A DNA stretch of 55,191 nucleotides, taken from the NCBI GenBank assembly GCA_025055755.1, contig JANWWF010000008.1, positions 1 to 55,191 of the forward strand, read 5' to 3'. Positions 34,608 to 44,384 of the stretch are shown here, one piece after another. The DNA is from Candidatus Kapaibacterium sp. GTDB lineage: Bacteria; Bacteroidota; Ignavibacteria; Kapaibacteriales; NICIL-2. Every line of letters starts with the position of its first letter. The stretch's first letter is position 1. The notes under the pieces were generated by a model that saw only the letters and a list, made by a program, of their open reading frames with translations, was not told where the DNA came from and ran no database searches. The position numbers were made by a program, and so were the translations under genes.

Positions 34608-35213
34608 CTACTTTTTCCGCCACTTGATCGTGCAGCCAATGGCTTTTGTGAAAGTGGGGTCTATTTTACTGCCGCTTTTGAGTGCTTCGATAGCGTTGCG
34701 GACGTACTCCTGCTCGACTGCCTTTGGATCATCTGGATTGTCATCAATAGCGCCGATGTACGCAACACGGAATTTGCCATCCTCTCCCCGGTGGAGCAAG
34801 AATACATGCGGCGTCCGGGTCGCTCCGAAGCGGCGAGCAACTTCCTGCGTTTCATCGAACAGATACTCGAAAGGATAGTTCTTCTCTTTGGCACGCTTGA
34901 CCATGTTCTCAAAGGAGTCCTCGGGCACTTGAGCGGGGTCGTTCGGGTTGATCGCAACAACGGGATAGCCCTCGGGGGCGTAATCATCGTGCAGGGCTAT
35001 GATGCGGTCTTCGTACTTTTTTGCATACGGACAATGGTTGCAGGTAAAAATCACAATCGCGCCACGAACATTCCCCAGCGACGCCAGCGAAACCGACCGC
35101 CCACTTGTCGAGCGAAGGGAAAAATCTTCGACAGCGTCGCCAACGCGGTAACCTTGCGCTGCAAGGCTACATACCACTACACCTATCGCTACTGCGAGAC
35201 TCGCTGCACGCAT
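34608..35213 (-). CDS. Secreted AhpC/TSA-type thioredoxin-like protein
   Basis: A 201-residue thioredoxin-fold protein with a signal peptide (MRAASLAVAIGVVVCSLA). The start of the fold is VGDAVEDFSLRSTSGRSVSL, and the active-site region is FTCNHCPYAKKYEDRI with a CxxC motif, a pattern common in redoxin family proteins. TPHVFLLHRG supplies the cis-Pro loop. A periplasmic thiol reductase or peroxidase-like role is likely; the partner is unknown. The start at 35213 is supported by the signal peptide and by a TAnnTTTG box 35 bases upstream. Confidence 0.87.
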   Translation of the reverse strand: MRAASLAVAIGVVVCSLAAQGYRVGDAVEDFSLRSTSGRSVSLASLGNVRGAIVIFTCNHCPYAKKYEDRIIALHDDYAPEGYPVVAINPNDPAQVPEDSFENMVKRAKEKNYPFEYLFDETQEVARRFGATRTPHVFLLHRGEDGKFRVAYIGAIDDNPDDPKAVEQEYVRNAIEALKSGSKIDPTFTKAIGCTIKWRKK

Positions 35214-35248
35214 GAAACCACCACTTGAAAAGTTCAACAGCAGTGGAG

Positions 35249-35256
35249 CAAAAATA
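35249..35256 (-). promoter_or_regulatory. TAnnTTTG -7 box for the thioredoxin-like gene
   Basis: On the minus strand TATTTTTG matches the consensus exactly, 35 bases before the start at 35213. It lies just past the stop of the PD40-OmpA gene, so the thioredoxin-like gene can be transcribed independently of the surface operon. Confidence 0.5.
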
Positions 35257-35262
35257 CAGCCA

Positions 35263-37314
35263 CTATCTACGGTGAGCACACTGGAGGGGGCAAAGCGAGA
35301 GAAACGTCCCCGGCACCGGGACAATCCCCGCTACTACTCTACGCTCCGGCATGGGAACAGACACCCGAACCTCAATTGAACGGCGCTCGCTGTAGTCGCG
35401 ATTCTCTTGGGAAATGGCTTTGCCCACCGCGATAACCTCCAGCTGCCCTCGCTCAACTAAGTCCGCATAGGCAGGGACATGAGTCCGCCATAACCGATCC
35501 AACATCAGCGCGGTGTAGTATGCTCGCAGCTGGGAAAGAAGGTAGTTCCCCCCTGCTTTAGAGCGCACAAATGGGACACGACCATTCCCCGGCAGAGAAT
35601 CACCCACAAGGTAGGGACTATCCTTTGTGTCCATACGAACAACGCCCTGTTGCACGGGAATAGTCGGTCCGGTGTAGCTACATGTGGGATCCAACGGCCG
35701 CGGATCAGTCCAACCGGTAACTGTCACGGTGACTTTTTTCCCTTCGGCAACCGCTCGTTGCAAGCAGGGAGCTTGGAACGCTGAGGCCATCGATTGCAAG
35801 ATGCGTTCAATGGCAGCATCTACTTCTTGAGCAAATTCTGGTCCCTTGCTTTGTGCTTCTGCCATATCAATGCAGGCACTGCCCTCGCGCCTTCCTCGTT
35901 CAACGGTGGGAGGAGTAAACACAAGCCGATAGCGGAAGATTTCGTTATCCGAACAGGGAAGACGGGGTCGCTCGTAGGCTACTGCCCCACAACTATCGAG
36001 CGTGAGAATTGGGGTGCAGGAGAGCCACGAGATGTATCGCCGCGTTGTCGGACACCAATAGCCCGTTATGAAAAAACGCACGTTTTTGACGGGAAAGTCC
36101 TGGATGCACTCGGGCGAGATGATTGCTGCAGTGTCCCAAACCACCAGCGTATGGACAGGTGGCTCCGAGCACCGGCTACTGATTTCCACGGTATCGCGGG
36201 AGGAAACGTAGCGGGGAGAATGCACCTGGGCTTCCAATTCCCATCGGACTGATGCCACCGACGGCAAAGGTAGCCGCACCTGGCCTTTGCTATCGGTGGT
36301 GTAGAGCATAATCTGCCCACTTAGGAGATCGCGCACCTGAAGCGGACGCCGAGGATAGACGCTGATTGAATCCTCCATCGCGCCACTAAGCCAATCGACC
36401 ACGCGAGTGCGGATAACTACCTGCACTGTCAACGAATCCCGCGCTGCGGCTGGCAACCGAAGGGCGAACACATCATAATCCCGCCGCAAGGTTCGGTCAC
36501 TGGTGAACAAAAAAATTGTCCCACGCTCGGCAAAAGCAGGACTTCCCTCATTCGAGCCCCGACGATTGACGTCGGGGAAAGGAACGGGCTCAGGCATGCC
36601 GACGGTGGCTCCACTTGCAGGATCATAGGCAACACGCCAAATGTCGTAGTCTCCACTCCGATCGGTTGCATAGTAGAGATAGCCATCTGCTGCAGCAAAG
36701 GGAGACTGCTCATTCCACCGCTCGGTGGAGATGGCAAGTTTTACTGGCTCGCTCCAACCTGTGTCGAGCCACCGACTGACAAACAAATCCGTCAGCCCTT
36801 TGTCGTGTCCCTCGCGGTCAGAAGCAAAATACAGGAGCCGACCATCGGGAGAAAGCGAGGGCGTATCTTCCCACCAAGGGGACGATACCGCATCCAGCCG
36901 CCGCACGCTCCAGCCAGTAGCGGTCCATTCCATCTGGTAAAGATCGTTGTCGAAATCTTTTCCGCCGACCAGCCGATTCGACACAAACACTCCGTACCCC
37001 GAGGTGCAAAGGGAAAACGTTACACATCCATTGCGAAGAGTATGGCGGGATGTCTCCCCTTCAATTACTGGACCGAGCGCGGAGGAAGTTTCTATCCACC
37101 GTCCATCCATAAACCGAAAGACCTTCAACGCCCGTGCCAGAGGACGCGAAGGTACTGAGGTTGTTACCCATAGCTCCGTGCCTGCGCTGTCAACTCGCAC
37201 GCCAACTGCACGTTCATCCCCTGGAGTGTTGATGGCGGTTACCGGCTCAACCTGTGCCCAAGCACATTGAAGCGCTATTGCAAGCGCCAAGAGTCTCAAT
37301 TGAACGGATAGCAT
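35263..37314 (-). CDS. PD40 beta-propeller protein with OmpA-like C-terminus
   Basis: A 683-residue envelope protein with a signal peptide (MLSVQLRLLALAIALQCAWA). PD40 repeats follow: PSLSPDGRLLYFASDREGH, YLYYATDRSGDYDIW and LFTSDRTLRRDYDVF. After a middle domain the last 130 residues resemble a diverged OmpA domain: VTVTVTGWTDPR, LSQLRAYYTALML and ENRDYSERRSIEVRV correspond to the peptidoglycan-binding pattern. The layout recalls PorE-type proteins that link type IX machinery to peptidoglycan; this is only an analogy. It is the third gene of a three-gene surface operon and a paralogue of the gene at 816. Its start overlaps the upstream lipoprotein gene by 19 bases. Confidence 0.75.
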   Translation of the reverse strand: MLSVQLRLLALAIALQCAWAQVEPVTAINTPGDERAVGVRVDSAGTELWVTTSVPSRPLARALKVFRFMDGRWIETSSALGPVIEGETSRHTLRNGCVTFSLCTSGYGVFVSNRLVGGKDFDNDLYQMEWTATGWSVRRLDAVSSPWWEDTPSLSPDGRLLYFASDREGHDKGLTDLFVSRWLDTGWSEPVKLAISTERWNEQSPFAAADGYLYYATDRSGDYDIWRVAYDPASGATVGMPEPVPFPDVNRRGSNEGSPAFAERGTIFLFTSDRTLRRDYDVFALRLPAAARDSLTVQVVIRTRVVDWLSGAMEDSISVYPRRPLQVRDLLSGQIMLYTTDSKGQVRLPLPSVASVRWELEAQVHSPRYVSSRDTVEISSRCSEPPVHTLVVWDTAAIISPECIQDFPVKNVRFFITGYWCPTTRRYISWLSCTPILTLDSCGAVAYERPRLPCSDNEIFRYRLVFTPPTVERGRREGSACIDMAEAQSKGPEFAQEVDAAIERILQSMASAFQAPCLQRAVAEGKKVTVTVTGWTDPRPLDPTCSYTGPTIPVQQGVVRMDTKDSPYLVGDSLPGNGRVPFVRSKAGGNYLLSQLRAYYTALMLDRLWRTHVPAYADLVERGQLEVIAVGKAISQENRDYSERRSIEVRVSVPMPERRVVAGIVPVPGTFLSLCPLQCAHRR

Positions 37315-39383
37315 GTCAACACCTCCACTTGGGGAAGCGCTTGGGGACTTCGATTGCTCCACGAAAGTTTCTTGACCCACAGGATACCATACGAGCTCCC
37401 AAAGCGAAATAGCAAGATATCACCTTCCCGCACAGTCGGCTGCAGTGTCCACTGCGTCGGGTCAAAAGAGCAGCCATATTGGTTGAAAAGCTGGCAAATG
37501 TCCTGCGGCAGAGCTGCTATGTTTCGGGCAACAATGTTGAACTCCACCTGCGATGCTCTCCCGGTTGCTAAAACTGCCGTGGTAATGTTTGCATCGTTGG
37601 GCGGCGGACCTACGGTTGTAATCCGCAGAACGTAAATCTCCACTGAGTCGGTTTGACCGTCGAGCTGTTCGTTGATAAGCAACGTGTTGTCTTGCTGGCT
37701 CTGCACAATGTTGATAGTGATGTAGTACCGCGTGCCATTTGCATCCTGGGCACCGAACTCGTAGAGTGCTGCAGTTGCTTTGCTTGCACAGGCAACGTCC
37801 AGCTCTGCGTAGCCGTACACAGGAACCTGCACTAACTGGCTACCTTGCCGCAGTGTAAGAGTTGCTTGGAAATTCCGCTGAGCGGGATTACATCGCCCAC
37901 GAGGATAGACTGCTGCAGCCGTTGGAACAAAAGCCACCGTAAGACACGTATCCTCGCCCGGAGGAAGTTGAATTGTAGCTGAGTTTCTTCCCTCTAACGA
38001 AAATACTCCTCCGGCTCCCTGCAGCTCTGCCCCAAGCTCCACTGTGCAAGGACTTGTATTCCGAATGCAGAGGGTACCGCGGCTGGAGCGGGGGTCATTG
38101 CGCGTTGCGCAGTTTTCCAGGGTATCGGACACATATCCGTTTTGCTGCTGCCGAAACAGCGTCGATCGGGCAGTGTCAATCGCAAACGTTGCAGCAGCAC
38201 TTATAGCGGTCACATTGATGAGAACAGCGCTGTCACAGGGCTGAAGCCCCCGTGCGGTTTCCCGGAAAATCTGGAGCACAAAGGTTTCGCGATACACACG
38301 AGCACGCTGCGGCGCAAAACGAATACGTACCGAATCAAGTCGTCCTCCTGGCGGCACCACTACTGATTGCCCTGGGACTGTATTGAGTGCGACAATGCTA
38401 AGCTCAGCCGGGTCTTCCGTTCGGTTGGGCTGGACCTGTATGCGATAGCTACACTGCTGATTGGGATTGACTAGCCCAATCCGCACAGTAGTATCGCGGA
38501 CTGTTCCTAAGCATGCACTCAGCTGGGCATCCACACGTATCGCTCGCTGCGGACAATCACAGATAGCCAAAGGACGCACCTCAAGACTCATATCAAACGT
38601 ACACTGCCAGCAGGGAGTACCATCCCGCTGCACAACCACGATGGTCACCTGCACCGTTGCGTTGGTCGCTGGGGCGCTGCGATCCACACTGACATTAAAC
38701 TCGATTCGGTACGGCTGTCCTTGCGGCACGGTCACCGGTGGCTGCTGAGGCGCTTGATTCCCCACGCGCACACGGGCAACCACTTGCACCCCTGGCGGTA
38801 GAGCACCCACGCGCACTTGCTCGACTCTCACCTCCGCATCGTTTTGGACAAAATCGCCCTGGGCAACAACGACCGTTTGTCCTGGAGCACATTGCACTCG
38901 CACGTCAGAACAAGGTGCCGGCTGTCCACACACTACAGCGTACTGCCGAATAAGCTGCACATCCACCCGAGTCGGACCGCAGGGCACAATCGTATCGAGC
39001 CGAAAGTCCCCATTCTTTTGACGACCACGATAGGCAGGATCGAGGGGCGGTGTTGTTCGTAGCAAAATGAGAGCTTGCTCATCAGCAACCGGAACAGGGA
39101 TGTCGAAGCTTACAACTCCCGGCGTCCCGCCGCTGCCCGTATAGCCTTCTTGTGCTCCACTGGCACGGGCAAATGCGGCATCAATTTGCTCTGCAGTAGC
39201 ACCACGCCGCGTAATCACCCATTGGACGCGAGCTCCATCAACGGGCTGCCCTCGCTGGTCATGGACAAAAACCACCACTGGCGTGGAAACAATCTCTGCC
39301 GTCGGCTCTACTGCTGTCTGGCATGACCACTGTACCACACCCCAAGCGCCCAGTAGAATAAGCCACCAGTAGCACCATCGCAT
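37296..39383 (-). CDS. Large Cys-rich lipoprotein with Ig-like repeats
   Basis: A 695-residue protein with a signal sequence ending in VVQWSC, a possible lipobox. The body is rich in beta strands and in regularly spaced Cys. It appears to contain several immunoglobulin-like modules of the type in abnormal-spindle/choice-of-anchor proteins (for example CLTVAFVPTAAAVYPRG and IRFAPQRARVYRETFVLQIF, each with the FxP/RxxxYxxxL pattern). The function is unrecognised; surface display or scaffolding is plausible. It lies between an outer-membrane protein gene and the PD40-OmpA gene in one minus-strand operon. Confidence 0.65.
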   Translation of the reverse strand: MRWCYWWLILLGAWGVVQWSCQTAVEPTAEIVSTPVVVFVHDQRGQPVDGARVQWVITRRGATAEQIDAAFARASGAQEGYTGSGGTPGVVSFDIPVPVADEQALILLRTTPPLDPAYRGRQKNGDFRLDTIVPCGPTRVDVQLIRQYAVVCGQPAPCSDVRVQCAPGQTVVVAQGDFVQNDAEVRVEQVRVGALPPGVQVVARVRVGNQAPQQPPVTVPQGQPYRIEFNVSVDRSAPATNATVQVTIVVVQRDGTPCWQCTFDMSLEVRPLAICDCPQRAIRVDAQLSACLGTVRDTTVRIGLVNPNQQCSYRIQVQPNRTEDPAELSIVALNTVPGQSVVVPPGGRLDSVRIRFAPQRARVYRETFVLQIFRETARGLQPCDSAVLINVTAISAAATFAIDTARSTLFRQQQNGYVSDTLENCATRNDPRSSRGTLCIRNTSPCTVELGAELQGAGGVFSLEGRNSATIQLPPGEDTCLTVAFVPTAAAVYPRGRCNPAQRNFQATLTLRQGSQLVQVPVYGYAELDVACASKATAALYEFGAQDANGTRYYITINIVQSQQDNTLLINEQLDGQTDSVEIYVLRITTVGPPPNDANITTAVLATGRASQVEFNIVARNIAALPQDICQLFNQYGCSFDPTQWTLQPTVREGDILLFRFGSSYGILWVKKLSWSNRSPQALPQVEVLTCYPFN

Positions 39384-39402
39384 GGATGCATCCTCCCAGA
39401 TG

Positions 39403-40449
39403 TTAGAACCGCAGGTGAAGTCCAAGTTTGAGCATAAGCGCATGGACCACTGCCGTATTGACAACGTAGTTGTCCGGTGCTGCGCTTCCCGGAGGGCATA
39501 CTGCACACGGCGTGCGCACGTTGAGTCGCTGGTATCGGTACCCGACAGCAATCATGAGCACATCCCATGCTGTTGTTCCCGCCCCTGCGCTAAAAAACCA
39601 TTGGCCGTACTCTTCAGGATTGAGCGAAGGATTCTGCCCTGCACCATCGAAGCCAGTATTGAGCAGCATTCCTCCTTCGAGGAAAACAAACGGCTGCCAT
39701 CCTATTCCCCGTTCGACATAGTCTGTCACCCATGCTGCCGATGGATCGAGCCGTGGATAGGGCACCTCCTGCTCGCGATATTCATCGCCCAATACCACCG
39801 ATGTTGGTTCATTGAACGTGCATGAATCGGGCACGTAGCGCTGCTGGCGGTAGAGTTCTCCTTGCGGGGCAAACCAATAGCGCATTTGCCCGCCCACCGG
39901 AATACGCCATCGCGTTCCATCGGAATAGGCACCGGTGAGAAAGCCCAGCGACCATCGCTGCCCCAGCAGATTGCCAAAGGGCGCAATCAGAATTTCACCA
40001 CCAGGGAATAGCGGAGAAGAGCCAATACGACGCTGCGATTGGTCCTTCGCTGTTGCACCTCCGAGAAGAATTCCTTCGATAAATGACGCGCTTGGATCCG
40101 GGGGACGCTTACGACGCTCGTATTCACGGACCGGCAGAATAGGAATGACACGAGGCTGACCATCCAGCCCTAATCCCACTGTTCCTGCTTCCACAACGGC
40201 TGCTATCGGCACTATTGTGTCGCGGCACATGCCCTCGCGGACAAAGTGGATGCGCACAGCTTGTACATTTGTCCCCGGCAGAAATGTCCGCACAATCGAG
40301 CAGCATTGCTCCAACCGAACACGCCCTGCCAGAAGCACATACACTGCACTATCTGCCCCCTTAAGCCGAGACGGCAAAGGACAATCCTGGCATTGCTGCG
40401 CTGCCGACACACTCGCCCATCCCATCAGCAGAAGCAGAACCCACTGCAT
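39403..40449 (-). CDS. Putative outer-membrane beta-barrel protein
   Basis: A 348-residue protein with a signal peptide ([18 protein letters not shown]), followed by a Cys-rich first domain ([15 protein letters not shown]). The C-terminal two-thirds read like an outer-membrane barrel, with alternating aromatic strands ([35 protein letters not shown]) and a terminal Phe (LHLRF). No specific family was recognised. It is the first gene of the surface operon and has a TAnnTTTG box 28 bases upstream, which supports the start at 40449. It is divergent from selD. Confidence 0.65.
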   Translation of the reverse strand: MQWVLLLLMGWASVSAAQQCQDCPLPSRLKGADSAVYVLLAGRVRLEQCCSIVRTFLPGTNVQAVRIHFVREGMCRDTIVPIAAVVEAGTVGLGLDGQPRVIPILPVREYERRKRPPDPSASFIEGILLGGATAKDQSQRRIGSSPLFPGGEILIAPFGNLLGQRWSLGFLTGAYSDGTRWRIPVGGQMRYWFAPQGELYRQQRYVPDSCTFNEPTSVVLGDEYREQEVPYPRLDPSAAWVTDYVERGIGWQPFVFLEGGMLLNTGFDGAGQNPSLNPEEYGQWFFSAGAGTTAWDVLMIAVGYRYQRLNVRTPCAVCPPGSAAPDNYVVNTAVVHALMLKLGLHLRF

Positions 40450-40477
40450 GGAGCTATCTTTATCCTCGCACCCTACC

Positions 40478-40485
40478 CAAAGATA
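40478..40485 (-). promoter_or_regulatory. TAnnTTTG -7 box for the surface operon
   Basis: On the minus strand TATCTTTG is an exact match, 28 bases before the start at 40449. A shorter box TAATTTG at 40521-40527 on the plus strand, 35 bases before selD, may be its divergent counterpart. Confidence 0.5.
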
Positions 40486-40561
40486 CACAGGTGCCGGCTC
40501 CCCATGCAAGCCTTTTACCGTAATTTGCGCTTGTGCAGTGAGTCTTTCTGAGCCAATCCAA

Positions 40562-41725
40562 ATGGCCACCGAGCGACCGACTATTCGCCTGACCGAATAC
40601 AGCCATGGTGCGGGCTGCGGCTGCAAGCTCAGTCCCCGTGTGCTCGACGATATCCTCCGCGGTCAAACAATCACACGCCGCCATTATCCCCGTTTGCTTG
40701 TCGGTAACGACACCCGCGATGATGCCGCTGTGCTCGATCTGGGCAATGGCACAGGTTTGGTGAGCACGACAGACTTTTTTATGCCGATTGTTGACGATCC
40801 CTACCAGTTCGGGCGCATCGCATCTGCAAATGCCATAAGCGATGTGTACGCAATGGGCGCAGAGCCAGTGCTGGCTATTGGTATCCTTGGCTGGCCAATT
40901 GAAAAGCTCAGCCCAGACATTGCTGCTGAGGTCGTCCGCGGCAGTCGTGACCTGTGCGACGAGGCGGGAATTCCTCTCGCAGGCGGCCACAGCATTGATG
41001 CACCAGAACCCATCTACGGACTTGCCGTCAATGGGCTGGTCGAGCTGGCATATCTGAAACGCAATTCAACCGCACGCGCCCAGGATGCAGTGTTCTTGAC
41101 CAAACCGCTTGGCATCGGGATCATTACCACCGCCCACAAACGCGGAATTGCCCGCACGGAGGATGTTGAAACTGCCATCCGCTGGATGACAACCCTCAAC
41201 CGCATCGGACCAGAACTGGCACGCACCGATGGCGTTACAGCAATGACCGATGTTACCGGCTTTGGCTTGCTCGGGCATCTTATCGAGATTGCACGCGCAA
41301 GTCGCGTGCGCTTTCGTCTTGTGTGGAATGCTGTGCCTACCTTGCCGTGGGTCGATGCATACATTGGCATGGGTGCACTGCCAGGTGGCACAAAACGCAA
41401 CTGGTACAGCTACGGACAAGACGTTCTCTTCGACGAGCCAGGGAAAACGCCCGAAGAGCAACAGCGTCTGTCGCTCGATCAAGCTTGGGAGCGCTACAAG
41501 CAATACATTGCCATTCTGTGCGATCCGCAAACAAGCGGTGGCTTACTGGTCTGCGTTGATAGCGAATTTGACGCTACTGCAGAAGTTGCAGATAAGCTGC
41601 GCTCTTTCCGTCTGGCAGCACTTGCAGAACCTATCGCCTACGGCGAAGGACACACCGAACAACCACCATACGTTGTGGTGGACCTTAGCGGTACATCACC
41701 ACTGTCGGAGACAGCACGCCTATGA
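40562..41725 (+). CDS. selD: Selenide, water dikinase (selenophosphate synthetase), Cys form
   Basis: Makes selenophosphate from selenide and ATP for selenocysteine or selenouridine synthesis. The 387-residue protein begins [20 protein letters not shown] and continues CKLSP, so the catalytic position is Cys (Cys19), not Sec, followed by the essential Lys22. [41 protein letters not shown] and DPQTSGGLL are family hallmarks, all close to the E. coli protein. Upstream in-frame ATGs would overlap the divergent gene and look non-coding. No selA, selB or selenoprotein gene is in the window. It overlaps pntAA by ATGA. Confidence 0.96.
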   Translation: MATERPTIRLTEYSHGAGCGCKLSPRVLDDILRGQTITRRHYPRLLVGNDTRDDAAVLDLGNGTGLVSTTDFFMPIVDDPYQFGRIASANAISDVYAMGAEPVLAIGILGWPIEKLSPDIAAEVVRGSRDLCDEAGIPLAGGHSIDAPEPIYGLAVNGLVELAYLKRNSTARAQDAVFLTKPLGIGIITTAHKRGIARTEDVETAIRWMTTLNRIGPELARTDGVTAMTDVTGFGLLGHLIEIARASRVRFRLVWNAVPTLPWVDAYIGMGALPGGTKRNWYSYGQDVLFDEPGKTPEEQQRLSLDQAWERYKQYIAILCDPQTSGGLLVCVDSEFDATAEVADKLRSFRLAALAEPIAYGEGHTEQPPYVVVDLSGTSPLSETARL

Positions 41726-42834
41726 TTGTCGGTATTTGTGCAGAACACCAGTGGAATCCGGTCGAGCGGCGTGTCGCGCTCGTGCCGGATTCTGTTCGTC
41801 GCCTGGTCGAAAAGGGCTTCCGGGTTATCGTGCAAGCAAGTGCAGGAACGGCAGCATCGTATGCTGACGACGACTACACCCGCGCCGGAGCAGCTGTTGT
41901 GCCGACAGCGGATGACGTTCTTGCCTCTGCCGATGTCCTTTGCACGCTGACCTATCCCCTGCCAATCGCATCACAATTGCGGCAGGGACAGGTTTTGATC
42001 ACGCTTGTTCAGCGCTGGAAACACGCTCAATCTGTTGACGAGCTTCTTGCAAAGGGTGTACGAATCCTTGCGCTGGAAAACATTCCGCGCACTAGCCGTG
42101 CGCAAGCAATGGATGTGCTCTCTTCGATGGCAACAGTGGCAGGATATCGAGCGGTCATTCTTGCTGCAGAGCGGCTTCCCCGCTTTTTCCCTATGCTCGT
42201 CTCTGCGGCGGGGACTATTCCTCCGGCGGAATGCCTTGTCATTGGCGCCGGCGTAGCAGGGCTGCAAGCAATTGCCACCGCACGCCGACTGGGAGCGCAA
42301 GTATCTGCCTACGATGTACGCCCTGCCGCACAGGAACAAATTGCGAGTCTCGGCGCTCGCCCCATAGCAATAGACATCGGCACAACGGAAACAGAAACTG
42401 CTGGCGGCTACGCACGCCAGCTTGCTCAGGAACAGCTCCAGCGCCAACGCGAAGGACTTGCACCCTATGTTGCAAAAGCGGACATCGTTATCACAACAGC
42501 GGCAGTACCCGGCACCCGCGCCCCACTCTTGATTAGCCGCACCATGATAGCAGCAATGAAACCCGGTGCAGTCATCGTGGACCTTGCAGCGGAAAGCGGT
42601 GGGAATACAGAACTCACCGAACCAGGATGCGACATCACAACAGACGAAGGTGTCACCATTCTGGCACCGTTGCTCCTTCCGGCACAACTTCCCCAGCATG
42701 CCTCGGTGATGTTTTCGCGCAATCTTGCGAACCTTTTGCTCCTATTTGCAACCCGCGATGGGATTGTGTTCCACACCGACGACGAGATTCTCCGGGCGAT
42801 GCTGCTTGAGCAGACAGAGGCAAAGGATGCATAA
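41722..42834 (+). CDS. pntAA: NAD(P) transhydrogenase alpha-1 subunit (PntAA-like)
   Basis: The NAD-binding soluble subunit of proton-translocating transhydrogenase, 370 residues. It starts [20 protein letters not shown] and has [20 protein letters not shown] for NAD binding, [15 protein letters not shown] and [15 protein letters not shown]. The alanine dehydrogenase family is related, but the GGYA(R)QL segment and the ending favour PntAA. The membrane subunits (alpha-2 and beta), which usually follow, are absent here: yebC comes next. Either they are elsewhere or this is a solitary homologue. It is coupled to selD by ATGA. Confidence 0.85.
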   Translation: MIVGICAEHQWNPVERRVALVPDSVRRLVEKGFRVIVQASAGTAASYADDDYTRAGAAVVPTADDVLASADVLCTLTYPLPIASQLRQGQVLITLVQRWKHAQSVDELLAKGVRILALENIPRTSRAQAMDVLSSMATVAGYRAVILAAERLPRFFPMLVSAAGTIPPAECLVIGAGVAGLQAIATARRLGAQVSAYDVRPAAQEQIASLGARPIAIDIGTTETETAGGYARQLAQEQLQRQREGLAPYVAKADIVITTAAVPGTRAPLLISRTMIAAMKPGAVIVDLAAESGGNTELTEPGCDITTDEGVTILAPLLLPAQLPQHASVMFSRNLANLLLLFATRDGIVFHTDDEILRAMLLEQTEAKDA

Positions 42835-42836
42835 GG

Positions 42837-42880
42837 GGACGTTCTGCAACGTCCTGCAGTAACTTTGCATTTTGCAAAGT
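42837..42880. repeat. Two adjacent inverted repeats overlapping the yebC promoter box
   Basis: GGACGTT (42837-42843) pairs with AACGTCC (42848-42854), then ACTTTGCA (42862-42869) pairs with TGCAAAGT (42873-42880). The second dyad overlaps the TAACTTTG box at 42860-42867. The first may be the remains of a terminator for pntAA, although it lacks a T-run; the second could be an operator. Confidence 0.5.
42860..42867 (+). promoter_or_regulatory. TAnnTTTG -7 box for yebC
   Basis: TAACTTTG is an exact match and ends 40 bases before ATG 42908. It lies within an 8-bp inverted repeat, so a repressor binding there would block it. Confidence 0.45.
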
Positions 42881-42907
42881 CTCTTGTTGTGTGCGATACA
42901 AGCGCCT

Positions 42908-43621
42908 ATGGGCAGAATCTTTGAAAAGCGTAAGGAGCGAATGTTCGCCCGCTACGACCGAATGGCAAAAACATTTACGCGTATCGGGCGGGAAATCACT
43001 ATTGCGGTCAAACTTGGCGGTCCAGACCCTGCAGGGAATCCACGCCTGCGAGCAGCTTTGCAAGAAGCACGCGCCAACAACATGCCTAAAGATCGCATTG
43101 AAGCAGCGATCCAGCGTGCTCTCGGACGCCAAGCGGAAAATCTCCAGGAGGTTCTCTACGAAGGCTATGCCCCCCACGGCGTTGCCCTCATGATTGAAGC
43201 AGCAACCGATAACCCCACGCGGACAGTGGCAAATCTGCGCAGCTATTTCAACAAGTACGGAGGCTCACTGGCACAAAACGGTGCTGTGGAGTTTCTCTTC
43301 CAACGGCGAGGAGTGTTCAAAGTGCCACTCAAAAGTCGCAGTCGTGAGGAGCTTGAACTTGCCCTTATCGAGGCAGGAGCAGAAGACATCGAGTTCGATG
43401 AAGACGAAAATCTCCTTATCGCGTACACAACATTCGAAGACTTTGGGCGCATGCAACGCGCGTTGGAAGACCAGCAGATTGAGCTATCGCTGGCGCAGCT
43501 GCAATGGATTCCCCTTTCGACAATTACCCTCACCGAGGAACAGATGGACGACGTCGCGCGGCTTATCCAGCACATCGAAGCCGACGACGACGTCCAACAC
43601 GTCTATCACAACATCGCCTGA
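42908..43621 (+). CDS. yebC: YebC/PmpR-family protein (TACO1-like)
   Basis: A 237-residue member of the YebC/PmpR family, whose members act as transcription regulators or as ribosome-associated factors aiding translation of difficult sequences. The start MGRIFEKRKERMFARYDRMA, GGPDPAGNPRLRAALQEARA, NNMPKDRIEAAIQRA and YEGYAPHGVALMIEAATDN are diagnostic. ATG 42908 fits the family; an upstream in-frame ATG would add 12 unrelated residues and sit on the promoter box. ruvC, often next to it, is not here. Its 3' end overlaps convergent kdsB by 16 bases. Confidence 0.94.
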   Translation: MGRIFEKRKERMFARYDRMAKTFTRIGREITIAVKLGGPDPAGNPRLRAALQEARANNMPKDRIEAAIQRALGRQAENLQEVLYEGYAPHGVALMIEAATDNPTRTVANLRSYFNKYGGSLAQNGAVEFLFQRRGVFKVPLKSRSREELELALIEAGAEDIEFDEDENLLIAYTTFEDFGRMQRALEDQQIELSLAQLQWIPLSTITLTEEQMDDVARLIQHIEADDDVQHVYHNIA

Positions 43622-44361
43622 CCCCGAAGAACAGCACGTACACGCTCAGCGTCGGCGGGAGTGTCCACAGCAAGGAGAGTCGCCTGCGTCGGCACGCACA
43701 CGAACGTTGCTCCATCGAGGAGTAAGCGCAGCTGCTCCAGTGACTCTGCCCGTTCGATGGGATGAGGCGGCAGCTCCGCAAAGCGCAGAAGTGCTGCACG
43801 CCGGTATGCATAAATGCCGATGTGGCGATAGTAGAGCGAGAGCTCCCCTACACCACGATCGCGGTCATAAGGAATGGGTGCCCGCGAAAAAAGGAGAGCA
43901 GTGCCATCGGTGCGGCAAACAACTTTGCACACCATTGGATTGCGAACTTCGTCCGCACTCTCCAACGGTGCAATGGGAGTTGCAACATCAGCGTGGGGCA
44001 TGTGGTCGAGAGCGGAGCGAAGCTGCTCAAGCAGTCGAGGAGGCACAAGCGGCTCATCTGCTTGAAGATTGACGATGATTTCGGCATCGTGAAACCATTG
44101 GCGCACCGCATACGCTATGCGATCGGTTCCACTGGGCAACGCCGAAGGAGTCATGCACCATTGGGCACCGATACGGGCACATTCCTGCGCGATTCGGTCG
44201 TCATCGGTCAGCACAACGACAGCATCAAATCCCTTTGCTGCAATAGCAGCTCGCCAGACGCGCTCAAGCATTGTTTGCCCTTCCAGGTCACAGAGTACCT
44301 TGCCGGGAAAACGCTCAGAGCCATAGCGTGCAGGGATAGCGATCAACGCGCGCACTGCCAT
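43606..44361 (-). CDS. kdsB: 3-deoxy-manno-octulosonate cytidylyltransferase
   Basis: Activates KDO with CTP for lipopolysaccharide inner-core synthesis; 251 residues from ATG 44361 (ATG 44370 would add three). The nucleotide-binding start is IAIPARYGSERFPGK, with PSGTDRIAYAV, NLQADEPLVPP and YYRHIGIYAYRRAAL in the expected order. The presence of kdsB shows that the organism makes KDO-containing LPS. It lies downstream of gcvT on the same strand, 23 bases after its stop, without a functional link. Confidence 0.95.
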   Translation of the reverse strand: MAVRALIAIPARYGSERFPGKVLCDLEGQTMLERVWRAAIAAKGFDAVVVLTDDDRIAQECARIGAQWCMTPSALPSGTDRIAYAVRQWFHDAEIIVNLQADEPLVPPRLLEQLRSALDHMPHADVATPIAPLESADEVRNPMVCKVVCRTDGTALLFSRAPIPYDRDRGVGELSLYYRHIGIYAYRRAALLRFAELPPHPIERAESLEQLRLLLDGATFVCVPTQATLLAVDTPADAERVRAVLRGQAML

Positions 44362-44384
44362 TGCAAGCACCGTGCATTTGCATG

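Noticed and set aside
41971-42699. A long reading frame antisense to pntAA
   Set aside because: pntAA is clearly identified on the other strand; the antisense product is Cys-rich shadow sequence.
43194-44072. A long plus-strand frame across yebC and kdsB
   Set aside because: It overlaps two identified genes in other frames and has shadow-like composition (Arg/Ser-rich, no motifs).
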